In this document: positions 44,001-59,000 of the stretch, one piece after another
How positions within the stretch are numbered: position 1 is the stretch's first letter
Layout: each line of letters starts with the position of its first letter
Assembly: GCF_003589595.1 (NCBI RefSeq)
Contig: NW_020653900.1
Location: forward strand, 670,594 to 734,593
Length of the DNA stretch: 64,000 bases
Source: Hyposmocoma kahamanoa
Taxonomy: Eukaryota; Arthropoda; Insecta; Lepidoptera; Cosmopterigidae
Direction of reading: 5' to 3'
Position numbers and translations under genes: made by a program
Notes under the pieces: model-generated
Told to the model about the DNA's origin: nothing
What the model saw: only the letters and a program-made list of their open reading frames with translations
Database searches by the model: none

Positions 44001-47000
44001 ACATTCACTGAGTATAATGTATTATAAATATAATCCCAGCACTTTTTAGGCGCAATGACGAACGCAGCCAGGAGTATTAGACTCGAAAACACATAAAATA
44101 ATCTTATAGAACGGATACTTCCCCTAGGTTACGTTAGGTTAAAACTGCGTCCATAACGATGCGCGAGCCGAGCGAGCAAAGCGAGCGTGACACGGCAGCG
44201 GTCGGCGAAGCGTCAATACTAAATAAACAATGCGAAATCAGTAGATATTCCGATGAGAAATCCTATTATAGATATGAAAACGTTATCTTTGATGGACATC
44301 AGTTGATGTAAAATTTGTAATAAAGTGTTATATTATTTAAAACATTATAGTGGTAATACTTATACCGTTAGTTCTTTACGTTACCTAATCATTATATCTA
44401 ACGTTATTAAACTGAATGTTGGAAGTTACGCATTAAAATTATGCCTTTTGGTGTTATACCTCTTATTGATTATATTCTATGAGTGATTATATCCTTATAA
44501 ATTATATCAAATTTTGTTATACCAAGTGCAAATAGATTATATCTTTCACTACATACTCGCAGCGCCACAGTCGCGCTTCTGTAAGCGTCTAATTTGAAAG
44601 CACCCTATGATCAAAATAATTGGCGTGGTGATCTGGGACATTATTATTATCATGGTACATTTTCTTAATTAGTTGTTAAAACAACGTCTCTTAACGTCAG
44701 TAACAAAGTCAGTTAATTTTTAAAAATTTTTTGCAGCTTTTAAAATATGTTGAAGAATTAGTACAAAGCCGAAAAACTGTTGTAGCCAATAAAATATTTC
44801 CTCCGGGTCCTCATACTTTTACGGTGAGTTTTGGTTAATATTGTTCCTTTATTTTTTTGATATACGTATACATATAGGCTGGGATCCGAAACAACAAGAA
44901 TAAAATAAGTTGTATGAAAAGGGTGGTTGAGTACGTGAGGCTCGAAGCTTGTGTGTGTATATATGGTTCAATTGTAGAAGAGACAACATCAGAAAAAATA
45001 AATGACAGCCAGAGGTGTTTAGTTTTCGTAACAAAGTTTTATTGTTAAGTATAAGTTTGGGGGTTTTGTGAAGACAACTGTTTGTGAGCTCAGCAGCATA
45101 AATGTCGAAGGCCACATGGAAGGCGTTTGAGTGAACACCATCAGCTAGGGGATGACATGTTCTTGCTGAACACAATGGGGAGAGCACTAAGAGAGCTCCT
45201 AAGATATGCGAGTCTTATGCGTCTAGTCACGGACTATATTATACAGTTAAAATAGAGTGAATATTTAAGGCAGCCGGTAAACGTCCTGAAAATTTACCTG
45301 AAGATATGCCACTAATCACCTTCAATGGTACTCCATCACAAAGAATTTTGAACTTTAAACACCAAAATTTTTAATTCTTCAGTTTACAGCCAAATAATCT
45401 CTCGGGTGACTTGTAGCTAAATCACACGATTGCTTCGTTTACATTTAAACACGTCGCCAATAATGGGTGAAAATCCCGCGTCTCTGTATTTTTTTGAAAA
45501 AACCGTCAAAAATTAGATATTGCCATCCTGGGTCAGCCTCTTTTGAATTAATGGCGACCTTTCTGAGCAATTTTTGAGAAAAATCGGAAGATAACTGCCT
45601 CCGTGGCCGAACGGTTACCATGATGGGCCAGGAGGGCCTGAAAAAATATTTGTAATTTATTTCTCTCGTGAGTTTGGGTGTAATTTGTGGTTGTTTATGT
45701 GTGTGTCCACGGCAACCGCGATACTGGGTGCCTATTGCGGGACTATGAATGTGTGCGTTATTATTATTTACAATGCATTATTTAATAGATGTCAAAATTA
45801 CTGCTTATGAAATGAGCCACTTCACACGTACGTTTACGTTTAAGTCCTGACCAATCTTGGTAATTTGAGACGGTATCATAAATGCCGATGATTATAATCT
45901 ATTAACACAAACGAGTTTGAGATGCATCTCATGATCTGGGGGAAATCAGCAGATCAGGCCTTAAGAGCTGTTTATTAATACATGCCTAAAATGTTTTTCA
46001 TTTTGCAGTACACGGTTGACAGCAAAATGAAAGAGCTAATCATCTCTGTAGCTGGAAGAAATACAAACGTGACTATAGCTGGACCGGATGGTCAGATTGT
46101 TGACAAGCAGGGCATCGCTCGGACACCGACTTTTACTGTAAGTAATACGTTCCTAAAATAGCTTGACTATGAAATCATCAAGCCGTCTTAGTTCTAATGG
46201 CGCATTTACAACAAGTCGTCAGGCGCCCTTCGCTTGCCCATCGAAGGCGGCAAGCTAACCGGTATCAATGTCCGACGACGGTAGTTTGCAGCCAAAATCG
46301 ACCGAAGCGATTGGGTGCGTCGCCTTCGGCAAGATGAAGTGGTCTGCCAAGGGCAACAGACGACTTGGTGTAAACAGCGAGTGGACTGCGTCGCCTTCAT
46401 CTATCGAAGGTCGGCAGACGACCCGGTGTAAATGCGCCATTAAAACTTGTAGAAAGCATACCTCAGGGCACCTTCTAATCTGACTGTAGAGGCGCGTTTG
46501 TGGCACTGCAGTCATACCACTACAATTTTCATACAATATCTAGTCTGCCAGAATCAGTCTTAAAGATGCCTTCAAGTTACTGAATTGGAAAGGAATCGGC
46601 ATCAACATCAATGGCGAATACATCACTCACCGTCGATTTTCTCACTATATCGTGGTCATGGCGGATTCATTGGAAGAGCTTGGTACTATGCTCGGTGACC
46701 TCAATAGAGTTTCCCAGCACGTGGGTCTAAAAATAAACTCGAATGTCCATGTCGTACCCACCTCTGTAACAGCGTGAACCTCTACTTTCGAAGTTGTTGA
46801 CGACTATGTCTACCTCGGACAAACCGTCCAATTAGGCAGGGCCAACTTCGAGAAAGAGGTCAATCGTCGAATCGTCCGCAATACGGTCCATGAAGACAAA
46901 AGTCTTCGAGCAGTGCGTGTTGCCAGCGATGACCTACGGCTCTGAGACGTGGTCACTTACTATGGGCCTCATAAAAAAGCTCAAAGTCACTCAACGAGCT

Positions 47001-50000
47001 ATGGAGCGAGCAATGCTCGGCATTTCTCTACGTGATCGACTCAAAAATGAGGAGATCCGTAGAAGAACGAAAGTCACCGACATAGCTCGAAGGATAAGCA
47101 AGTTGAAGTGGCAGTAGGCAAGGCACATAGCTCGTAGAACTGACGGCCGTTGTGGCAGAAAGGTTCTTGAATGGAGACCACGAACCGGAAGGCGTTCAGT
47201 GGGACGGCCTCCTACTAGATGGACTGATGACCTGGTAAGGGCGGCGGATAACCGATGGATGTACGTCGCGTCCGATCGGCTGATCTGGAAATCTTTGAGG
47301 GGGGCCTATGTGCAGCAGTGGACGTTTTCCGGGTGATATGATGATGATGATCTAGTCTGCAAAAGTGGCGCGCGCATGGTGCGACTATGGCGCTGCAGCA
47401 ACGTTTCTAAATATTGTATGAAAATTAATAGTAGCGTTTCTACGCGTCTTCAGTGCGTTTAATTTGAATTATTGAGGTTTAAAACCATGATAACGTGTAT
47501 ATTACTAAGGATTAATATTACAGTATCGAATTTACAGAGATAGTATCTCCATATTATGGTCGGTTGAGGAGATAATAGAGTGTAAGAAGTATGTTTAATT
47601 TTAGATCTACTTATAACAAAGTCAAAGGTCTTGTAACACGAGTGAAGCTCTTAGCTATACTGGGGCTAGAATGTTGATCTACTAAAATCCACTTAGTTGA
47701 ATTTGTAACAGAAATCTCAATAGTTTAGTGTGAATTTTGTTCCTTGAAAATAAATGTTTATAAACTTTAAGGTGGTGAAAGTAACTGAAATAAAGCCAGG
47801 AGTTTACAAAGCAGAAGTGAACAGCGAATCAGAGACGTCGGTTGTTATCACTGCAAGTACCACACTTCATTTTCAGTATGGATTTTCTCCAATCATTCCT
47901 ACGACAATTGCTAGTACTTCTACTAAACCTAAGCCAGGTAATATTAACATATCTGCGTTTGGTTATACCTACCTAGAATGTCATAAGTCTATTTTGATAT
48001 CTTATAACTCTGATATAGATTTGATGAGGTATGAAAATTCGTTGTTTAGTCACAATATCACGACTTTCATGTATCTCGACTATGTAAGTATTTCTTTTGT
48101 CAATATTATAAGAAGTTACATCCACATGTGTTAGAGGGGATGATTAGTGTGCAAAATTGAAGATTGACATCTAAGAGCGGTTACACACGACGTCTTTTAG
48201 CAGCGATACAAACGCACCGATACAGTCGTTTATGCTAAATCATTAAAAACGTGAATAGTGATTGTATCGCTGCTTAAGTTGCACGTGTGTGCAAAAACAG
48301 ACGCATAAGCGGAGTTTACGTGGGTGACTATAGCCACTGGATTATCGCCACACGGCGAAAATCGACCGTCTAAATGACAATTTGACTAAGCTGCTGGTGA
48401 CTAAAGTTGCAAGACCCTGAGTAGACTAGCATCCGACTTTTCCAGCTGATTCGGCTGGTGACAAAAATCCACCGTCATCGTAAATAACTTGTAACAATCG
48501 CATGGTGCCGAATGTTACAAGTCATTATTCTTGAATAATGGCTCGAGGAACCATATCAATTGCAGTACGAAATGTGCTTGTTCTGGTCGACATTTTCACG
48601 CAAAATGATCAAATCATCAGCGATTTTTATTCTGTGTAAATGAAGATTCAGCTTTGACAGACGATGAGACTAGTCACCAACCGCACGACTAAAGTCGCCT
48701 CGTGTAAATCCCATATTAGTAGACTGCATCGCGACTGAATCGCTGTAGACGCACTGTTGAAAGTCGCCGTGTATAACAGCTCTTTAATGAGCCAATTTGT
48801 TCTTTTAATATTGACTAAGATCACGAATCTATTGTATTTTCGAAGTCCGATTTTTGTAAATATTTGTGTTATAGTGGAGAAGACTGGTCGTCGAAAAATA
48901 ATTATTTTTTTTCATACATCTAAACTGATAACTTCTTTGTATTTCTAGGCAAGAAATCTTTTATAGCCATTAAACTTATAACTGATGAAGGCGAAAATGT
49001 GACACTTGAAATGTTACAAATTAGAAATATGGATGACAAAATTGTTACGGAAGTGCCATTTGCAAAAACAGCTGACAAGAAAAATCAATTCTACGTTACG
49101 GACAAAATGAAGTTACCAAGAGATGCATTCAGAATTGCCGTAAGTTGCATATATTAAAACTGTACTACAACCGTTACGTTTGTACCTACATATGGTATCT
49201 GCTGTGATTAATAATGTGGGTTCGTCAAGTTCAAATTAATTACAAAAATACGTGGAAATCTATCTATGTAATCTGTAGAACAGAATATGAGGGGATCTAA
49301 ATATAGATTTCTTAAAATACGTAGGTCGACGTGTTACTATCATTGTTAGGTTGTTTATCACGGTATTTAATTTTTATTTTTCCGGTATTTCCGAACTTAT
49401 TACACGCTCCATGGGTCACGGGTCGATGGAGCGTGTGTCATAAGTCATAATGGTTTTGGGTTGTAAATATTTGTAACAAAATCAAAAATACGGATAACTC
49501 ACGTATTTAAGTCGAATTTTTGCACGACATATTTCGCACCAATTCGTGGTTTGGCGCGCAGTTTCCGTCGATTCACCACCGCAGAATCTCATGATTAAAG
49601 ATCACGAATTGGTTCGAAACATGGCGAGCAAAAATTCGACTTAGGGTCGAAACACAAAACTGCGACGCGGCGTCGCATCGCAGAAATCTACGAGGTCGCA
49701 CAACGCATCACAAGAATTTGCGAAATGCCTTTCGCGCTTTCCTGCGATGTTAATCTTCTTTGTGTTTTTTTCCTATACTTTGTTATCAATAACAGCAGTG
49801 CCATACTCTTTTTACGATTCATGTCGCTACCTAGATTAAATTATACGTTCAGTACGTCTGAGGATCGTCGAAGGAATGGTTACCCGAATCATGGCAGTGA
49901 GATGCTTTGCCACACGAAATAGCATCGCAGCAATTTGCGTCGCAATTTCTGCGTGCGAATTTGCATCGCGTCAATTCATAGTTATCCGTTATTTTAGTTA

Positions 50001-53000
50001 ATATGTTTGAGTCTCACGGTGGGTTTCTATTTAAAAAAAAAAACCAAAAATTTCAAGTCCAAAACTGTCTCTCTTCTTGCTAAGCAGACGAAAAGGATTG
50101 TGGATTATGAGTAGTTATCTATCTATATCAGTAGAATAACAACTATAGAACAACTATAACATAAATAGAGTAGAAATGTGTGTAAAACTAGAGTCAATGT
50201 GTAATGTAATTACCAACCCAACGGTTATCACTATACAATACGTATATTGATAAAGAAACAGACTTTTTTTACTTTAAAAAAAAAGAAAAGTAAAAAAATA
50301 AAAAACGGAAAAGACAAAAAAATGGTCATAATGTACGCTATAAAGCCTCCGATCCCAATGTCGGGGGAAATGCTGGCGAACATACAATAAAAAAAAACAG
50401 ATTGATTGCAAGTATGCAGTTATCAACTTCAAAGTCAAAGTCATATAATCAAATTTATTCCATAGGTAAAGTTTGTACACTTCAAAACGTCAATTTTTAA
50501 GTTACTGCTCGTTCACTACGCTGACCGTAACGAGCAAGAAACTGTAGGGATTGCTCTTTTTAAATAAATTTAAATGAGAATACATTTTGAATCATATTTG
50601 TGTGGAATTTAGACTCTTGTTGTCTTTCCATACTTCTACACTAAAACATACTCTTAAATTTCGTAATATGACTTTTCAATTAAAATACTTTTAATGTAAG
50701 TTTTAAACTTAAGAAATGACAATGTTATTATGTTCTCCGGAATCTTATTGTGAAAACGTATATCTACAGTCCCCCTTAAGAGAATCGTTTACCTTAGTTA
50801 AACGAAATCGTGGTTCCATGGTACCACGTTTGGACGTAGTTCTAAGGTTAATATTATGGATATTTTCTTCCTTAATTAAATTATGTAAATTGTTACGGGC
50901 ATACAAAATATTTGAGTAAATGTACTGTGATGCCACAGTCATGATACCAACCTCCTTAAACTTTTCTCTGTGAGAAACTCGAGGACTTAAACGGTACACA
51001 GAACATGCAGCCGAAGGTCACGCATTAACTGTATGCAGTCGAGATCGACTGCAAGCAGTTAATGCGTGAAGTCGTTGTCCACTTCATGCAGTCGAGGTCT
51101 CGGCTGCATGAAGTTGATTGCTGCAAACATGTAGTCAATCTAGGCGAATTGCAATTCTTCGGAACACGAGCTAGCAGTAATATAATACGACGCTTTATAT
51201 AATATGGCTGCAACTGCTGCTGCTGTTGCTTTTGTTGTGTCTGAGTTATAATTTTTTTCCAGATCAAAGGTTATGACTTCAAGACTAAAACACCGATAAT
51301 GAGAATTAGCCTGACGCCTATTGAACCACAGATAATAGGTAAATGCTATGTTTGTACATTTTTAACCTAATTTAAAAAATGAAGGCGCTTTTTTTTGTTA
51401 GAAAGAGGGTACCACCGTTTTGGTCTATTTAAATTTGAATAAAATATTAATTATTAATTACTTGAAAATGCGCAACCTCAGAGCTGTTTTAATTAAGCCT
51501 ATTAAGAGAATAGGTACCAGTCCAAGAAATCTCTAGTGACTCAGGTTGAATTGTTTTGTACGACAACTATTGGACCTCTCATCAAAAAACTCCTGCCACT
51601 ATATAAAAAAATCAATGACATAACCAATCAAAACAAATTAATATCATATTTATCACCACTACCATAAGCCTACTTAGCGAGTGAATCCACCTTTTCATTT
51701 TCAACAACATGACGTGCATACTTAAAACAAAGAAATACAATAGAACGAATAGGACTTCCCGTCTGGTAGTTTATCAATGCTGTACCTAGGAGTTTTTTCC
51801 CTGGAAATCAGTACCTACGACTTGCAGCTTTTTAGATTGGAAGGCCCAGTCTGGTGACAACAACGTATTATTTGTAAAGTTAAGGAGATTCCTTCGTATG
51901 ATGATAGTTATTGGCCACTTTGTATCAGATGTACCATCTGTCTAACTGCTTGAATAATGTTATCTGATTTTTTTATTTATATGGCAGTGACACATGCAAA
52001 CACACCACCGAAAGTTTGGATTGTTGGAGATACAAAAGTAACGGTCGAATATGGTCACCCTTTGAAATTGAGATGCAGAATAACAGCATACCCTAAACCT
52101 ACAGTTGTATGGGAGGATAGCGATGGAAAGTCGCTCTCAGCTGATTTGACTGTAAGTAAACCTTAAATAAGGGATTTCTCAAGGAAGAGGACATGTGGAG
52201 AATATAGTTAGTGCTTAAAGTTGTGCTTTTTGTAGTGAAAAACCAAATAAGAATCCAGACCAGTTTGTGAAAGTTAACTTTTCTTTTTGTTTTGCAGGTA
52301 ATAGAAATTTCAAAGGATTACGTAAGCGTTCTAACTATTGACAGTGTGAAAAAGAATGAAACATACACATGCAAAGCAAAAAATCATTACGGTCAAGATG
52401 AAATGGATGTCGTCGTTGAAACTACAAGGGCTTTCTATTTAGATGTTTTGGAGACACCAGAAAGTAATAATAAACTACATTTTCGTAATATTCATAATAA
52501 TATGTTTGGCAATTTGGCTTTGTGGTTTGACACGCTACGCGAAAATTTTCGGTTCTGGTGTAGATTTTTTTACAATTTCGTTTCTTAGGTATCTTCACGG
52601 TATTTCCTAGTTTTATTAATTTGAGTAATTAAAATTTGTTTCATGACAACAAAGAAGTTTTTACAAGAATTGTTATATTTCAACCCTGTAGGTGCAGAAA
52701 TTGAAGTGGACACATCAGCAAAATTCGCGTGCAAGGTGGATGCTAGACCTACAGCAGACATCCAATGGTTAAAAGATGACCAACCTCTTACAATTGATGA
52801 AAACATTAAGACATCAGCTGATAGCTCAGAGCTAATTATCAACAGAATGAAGCCTGAAAATTCCGGACATTATACATGTACTGTGAGCAATGTACATAAG
52901 AAACGTGATTTTAAGTTTCATATTGGTATATCTGGATTAGGTATGTTCATTGCATAATTTTAATGTATTTAAGATTGTCAAAGTTGAGTAAGTTAAAAAG

Positions 53001-56000
53001 AATCAAACTTATTCTACTGACGTAATGAATATTTTATGTATGTGAAATGGCTCACGAAAAATCTGTGTACCGTTACTTAAGAGTGGTTACACACGACGAC
53101 TTTTAGCAGCGATGCAAACGTGCGTTCGTGAAACACGCGACTGCATCATTACAAACGCCTTTAAATCCCAAATGTAGCGATGCAATCGCGCGTTTGTATC
53201 GATGCAGTCGCGCGCTTGCATCGCTTCTTAAAATCGCGCGCGTATGTAAAGGTAGACGATTAACGACTGCATCGCGTTTCCATCGCTGCTAAAAGTCCCC
53301 GTGCGTAACCTCTCTTAGACGTTTTGTTTTTATGATGAAAGATCCGGAGAGGAGAAATAATCTTTCATGTCTGATCTTTAGAGTATATCTCCACATTAAT
53401 TTTCAAGCCACCTAAGTCTGCAAGATTTTTAAATCATGCCTCTAACTATGAATACGAATACTCTTTAAAACGGCACTCCAATGAAAACGCAAATAAAGGA
53501 TCACCAGCGCAATTTGGGTCGAGTTGATGTAAACATTTTCAAATTCGTCCTGGTTTCGGTATCTCTTCAGTGCCCTAGAGTGATTCTCGCTGCTCTGGTA
53601 CTCATAATACTAGGAATTCATAGTTTGAGACCAGGTAGTGTGGTTCTCTTGCATATTAATATTATAACATGACATTTCAATACCACAAAAAATCAATGAC
53701 TAGTTGGTTCTGGTTCTCGCGGATTTGCAAAATTTTGTACGTTCTTAAAGTAACAGAATTATGGTTATTTGTTTTGTGTTAATAGAATAAGCATTTAACA
53801 ACTACTTGTTAACAAATTAGTTATTTTTAGAACCGCCTGTTATAGACAAAAAAACAAAAGAAATTCGAGCACTACAGGGAGATGATGTCCGTGTTGAATG
53901 CAGGTTAGTATGTAATGCAATCGTTGCATAAAGAGGGTTCTCAAACTCGAGTGGCGTAAGTAATAGGTACAATACCTTTTTCTATGAGTAAATAAAATGA
54001 AGAAACAACCTGTATATAATGAACCTATTTTGTTAACAATCTCTGACAACAAATTCAAACGAAATCCAATTATAAGAAAAAACCAAGGAGATAGAATAGA
54101 AGTGACCAAGTACGGCTTATATTTTAACCAATTTTTTTTATAAAAGTTTATGGGTTACACGATTAATGCCTACCGCTGAGTGTATCGCCGACAGTGCGTG
54201 CGGCCAAACAAGTCTTTCATTTACATTACAATCCTTGTACAACCCCAGCATTCGGTTCCGCATGACTGCACACATTAGTTTCACCTTTCTGAGCGCATGC
54301 TTAGGTTCCTTTTTCCTCGTAGTGAGCGCCTGGTTTCAATAATTAGATTTAGAGCATGTTCACTTGGCGAGCGTTCAACGCACGTTTCGCTAACGCGCGC
54401 TTACAACTTACCGAATATAGTACGTCAATCGTTGTAGATGTTCTTATCAACGCGCGTGGAAGAGGGCTTTGAGATCATAGGTTTGCCGTACTGCCTTTCA
54501 CATGAGCGCACGTTTTCGACGCGGTGAGACATGTTTGGCAATTGAAATTGAATTTTTTTAATAAAATAGGATGGACCCAATACGGCTAGTAAGAAATGGT
54601 CAAATATCCGTTTTAAATAGCAAAAGATAGACCACAAAATTATCTTTTAAAAACAGTTACAATTAGTTAACGTGTTCGACTTAGCGGAGCTAACGATGCA
54701 ATTGTGTAACTTGAGATAAATTGACTCATTGGTAATGATACTTTGTTCCATTTTACAGTAAAATAAATAGGATAATAATAATGTTATTGCAATGTAATTG
54801 ATTCTATATAGGTAATTATTCAATTTTGTTTAATTTATTAGTTCATTGTGTTTTTTAATTCTATTATTTTTGTATAAATATTTAAATACCACCTATTTTT
54901 CTACTTGCTATTGCGTTTGGATATCTATCTGTAAGCAATATGTAAATAAATATGTAAATAAATAAATATGTAAATAGCTGAAATATTATTAAACAATTTG
55001 AATATTCTAAAACTGGGTTATGGTTTTTATGATATCTCAAAATATTAGTTAGGGGACAGCAGATGTGTACACTATTCAAAAATCTAACGCTCGTTGAACG
55101 CTTGTCACGTGAACATAGCCTAAGTAGGCTATTATAGCGTAGGTATTTTCGATTTCGTATGAGTGTAAATATTAAATAATCTGTGACTATGGCAAACATT
55201 GTACAGACATTCTTGTGTGCGGAACAATTAAAGTACAGTCAACGATAGAGGTAAGTTTAGAAAAGTGATCTACGAATTTAATTAGTAGAATAGTAAAACT
55301 TCTCTCTAATGAAAATGTGACCTCATTACAGCAAGAGTGCAAATTGCATACTGTTTTATATAACTAACTATTGTTGCTAATTACTGTTTATTGAGATACA
55401 TGTCTAACAATACTCTTAAATAAATAAATATTAGACAACATCATATACGTGGCTACGATCACAAAGTAAGAGGGTTACACACGTCGACTTTTAACTGCAT
55501 CGATGCAAACGCGTGGCTGCATCGATACAAACGCGCGTTTGCATCGCTGCTAAATCGCCGTGTGAGACCCGAGATAATATAGAAAAGTTAGATTTTGATG
55601 ATGTTAGAACCCGGGATCTCAGAGATGGTGACACCATGAATACCGATGTGCAAGAGGAAGAAAGCAAGAACTCTTAAAGAGAAGGAAATTTTTTGTAAAA
55701 CTGTACCGTTTTTCTTTTGTTATTCAGATTGCTTAAAGGCAAACCAAAACCTACAATTGATTGGTTCTTCAAAACAACCGAAGGTCCTAAAAAAATTATT
55801 TCATCAGGAGAAGATCATTTAATTCTTCATAACGTCTCGAAAAAAATATCGGGCAAGTACTTCTGCGAAGTTCGCAACGATGCGGGTGTTGATTCTCATT
55901 ATACAAATATTATTGTGGATTGTAAGTATATGTATTCAATTTTCTATTATTCAAGTTTCTTTAAAGGGTAGCATATAAAGGGTTGTAAAGACACATCCTA

Positions 56001-59000
56001 CATCTGGTATTAGAAATATACATCACTCTTATTCCGTTTCCCGTAATGCCCATATTATTACTTAAAGGTAATAAATATAAATGTAAATAAATATTAGACA
56101 ACATCACATATATTGCTCTGGTACCAAAGTAAGTAACTAAAGAACTTATGATATGGAAATAGGATACAACGACGGTATTATAAACACCCAGACCCGAGAG
56201 GATATGGAAATGTTTGTTTAGTTTTTTACATTGACCCGGCCGGGGATCACAGTCAATGTCAAATAATCTTTGTTTCATAGGTAAGCAAATTACTCTCGAA
56301 ATCGTAATATTGATTAAGCTCTACTGCTCATTCGTAAGGCAGATTCCCCTGAGAAGAATGAGCAAGAAACTCTAGGGGATGCTCTTTGTAAATATACATT
56401 TATCATAGGAAATGAAACTATTTTTCCGGATTTAAATCGCGTATATTTGTTTTTTCAAACAAACCGACGTTTCGGGCCCTTTACAGGTCCCATGGTCACG
56501 GTCAACCGTGTATGTGTAACAATCGCGAAAACCTAAGAACTCGATATACATTTATCATTACAATATTTAATTCAAACATCTTAGATCGAGATTTCGTGTA
56601 AGAGCTAAACGAGTTATTACCACGGATTTTTATTATCCAAGTACGCGGAAGCTGTATAATAACCTTTAGTATACAGATTTTGTCCCACTATAGTTTTAAA
56701 CCTCGTAAATGACAAATTTCGAATATCGATCGGAATCTTATTATAGAAGCGTATACATTGCCCCTTAAATGAATTGGAGACTTTATGAAGACGACAGTCA
56801 AGAACAGCTAGTTTATTTTTTTTCCTCGTATTAATGTTATGTTTGTCATTATTTTTCATCAAAATATTAATATTTTTCTTAACATAAATAAAATTTTCAT
56901 ATATGTACTGTGACGTTAGTGTAAAAATGTTAATCTCTTTACATTTATCTCTTAAACACACTTCTATTAATATCGGCGACATTACCCCAAAACAAAATGC
57001 CGTATGTCGTTAAACTGTGAAAGTAGCCAATCTAGCAGAGATGGCGACACCATGAAAACCGATGTGCAAGTCACTCGACCACGGAGGTTCAAAAATTTGT
57101 TCTTAAAAGATTTTAAACTTCTGAAAGGCAAATAATTTACTTCCAGTTCCCCCAGACGTTAAAGGAAATTCTGCAAAAATCACAGCAAAATTAGATGATG
57201 AAATAACAATCCAATGCAGGGTGGTAGGTGAACCTTGCCCTGAAGTTACGTGGTTCGTCAATGACAGCATAATTGACACTCAACCTTGCAGCAATGATGA
57301 AATTCACAGTTTGGTGTAAGTATAGTGCAATTATTTTTTTTTTACTTACGGTTTGAAAGTTGGTTTAGTAATTAGGTACAGACGAAACTTGATTGCCCTA
57401 ACTGACCATTTGGTTCTGGGTAGATAAGTGCGAAGAAAAGTGTTAACGCGGGGTATTTCAACATGACCTTAGACTTTAGTCAGGCGTGAGGAAGTCCGCA
57501 ATCCGCGTGTTATAAATTTATATGAATAAAATAAAAACAGGCGGAGAAAATTTGACAAAGCTCTGACGTCGACAAGTCATCACCCGATGGCAACTGACGG
57601 AATTTTGGGATAAAAGTGGATTTAATAACTAATACGGCTTCAGTTGAAAACCAAAATTTAGCATATTCTTTGTAGTACTTAAAGAGAATCTCTATATAAA
57701 AATTATGTATAAAAATAGATATTTTTATTGTTATATAATTCGTTTTAGACTTTAATTTTTGCCTTTTTTATAATACAAAGTAAGCGATACGTCTGTCCAT
57801 AACAGTTGCAGCGCCACTCAGAGCTTTAAATCACAAAGATCTAAGGGGCAATGCCACTGCTCCCGACACCCTGAGACAAAGATCTTAGGGGTCAGGTATC
57901 TTCGGACATCAACTGTACTATTAAACTGTGTCATTATGAATTTGTTATATGTATACCAAGAATTAGTATGTTCACAATTACAGCAATCAATAAAGTTCCT
58001 ATGTTTATTATGAAAATATTTTAATGTACCGTCGAGAATATAACCAGAGATAATGGCCATCCATCCCGGGCATCTCTTCAGGCAAATGGGCCTTATATCA
58101 CTTTTAAATATTAACTCTCGTTTGCGCTGAAATCATAAATTAGAGAACTGAAATAGTACAGCGCCAACAACTGACCTGTTTGTACGTCTCCGTATATTCT
58201 AATAATATTCTGTATTTATTGCAATAAAGATAATATCTCTAACAATGGGGGCTATTCTATTCGGTGGTGTGGGAAAAACAGCAATACATCTAATTACAAA
58301 ACAAATGGAATCACATTTCATCGGTAATTAAATATTAAATATGTAATTTTGCAATTTTCGTCCATTGTAGCAAAGCTCAAGTCAAATTGGTCAAAACAAT
58401 TTCGTCTCTATTTCTATTTATATACTCGATATAATGTACTTTTTATTATAGTTTACGAGCAACCTTGAGCAACAGTGGCACCTTCAGATGCCAAGCTACC
58501 AACAAACATGGCACGGCTAATGCAACCACTCAAGTGCTGCTTTTGAGTGAGTATAAATAAATCATTGACTTACAAATAAATGGACGACGGGTCTAATACA
58601 AAAACCACGAAAAAAATGTCCCAAGTCAACCTATTTAAACGTAGTGACATGTCAAGGAATATGAAAAAGCTAAAACGTTGAATTTAAATTGTAATGTCAT
58701 CGCAGTACTGTCTAATTTTGCTTGCTTCGCTGTCAGTCGAACAAACGAAGACTAGAGCGTGAATGACGCTCTGTATACGATTTTAACGCCCTATAAGTTC
58801 GGACACTTTTTAGCGCGGACCCGACGTCCATATAATTGTAAGTCAATGAAATAAATATATATTTTTAGATAAATTTTTTAGTATGTCTTTTGAATGGACA
58901 TGCCTAAATTTTATAGAAATGAGCGTGTATGAAATAATACAGTTTCGGGGGAAGGAAAAGAGGTATACCAATACGGGGTGTTTGGCAGATGGTCCGACAA

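Noticed and set aside
44849..45187. 112-codon minus-strand frame as a gene
   Set aside because: No recognisable motif, in an intron, and no promoter or splice context.
51020..51114. MicroRNA precursor
   Set aside because: Near-perfect palindromes with 2-base centres do not have the loop and bulges of animal microRNA precursors.
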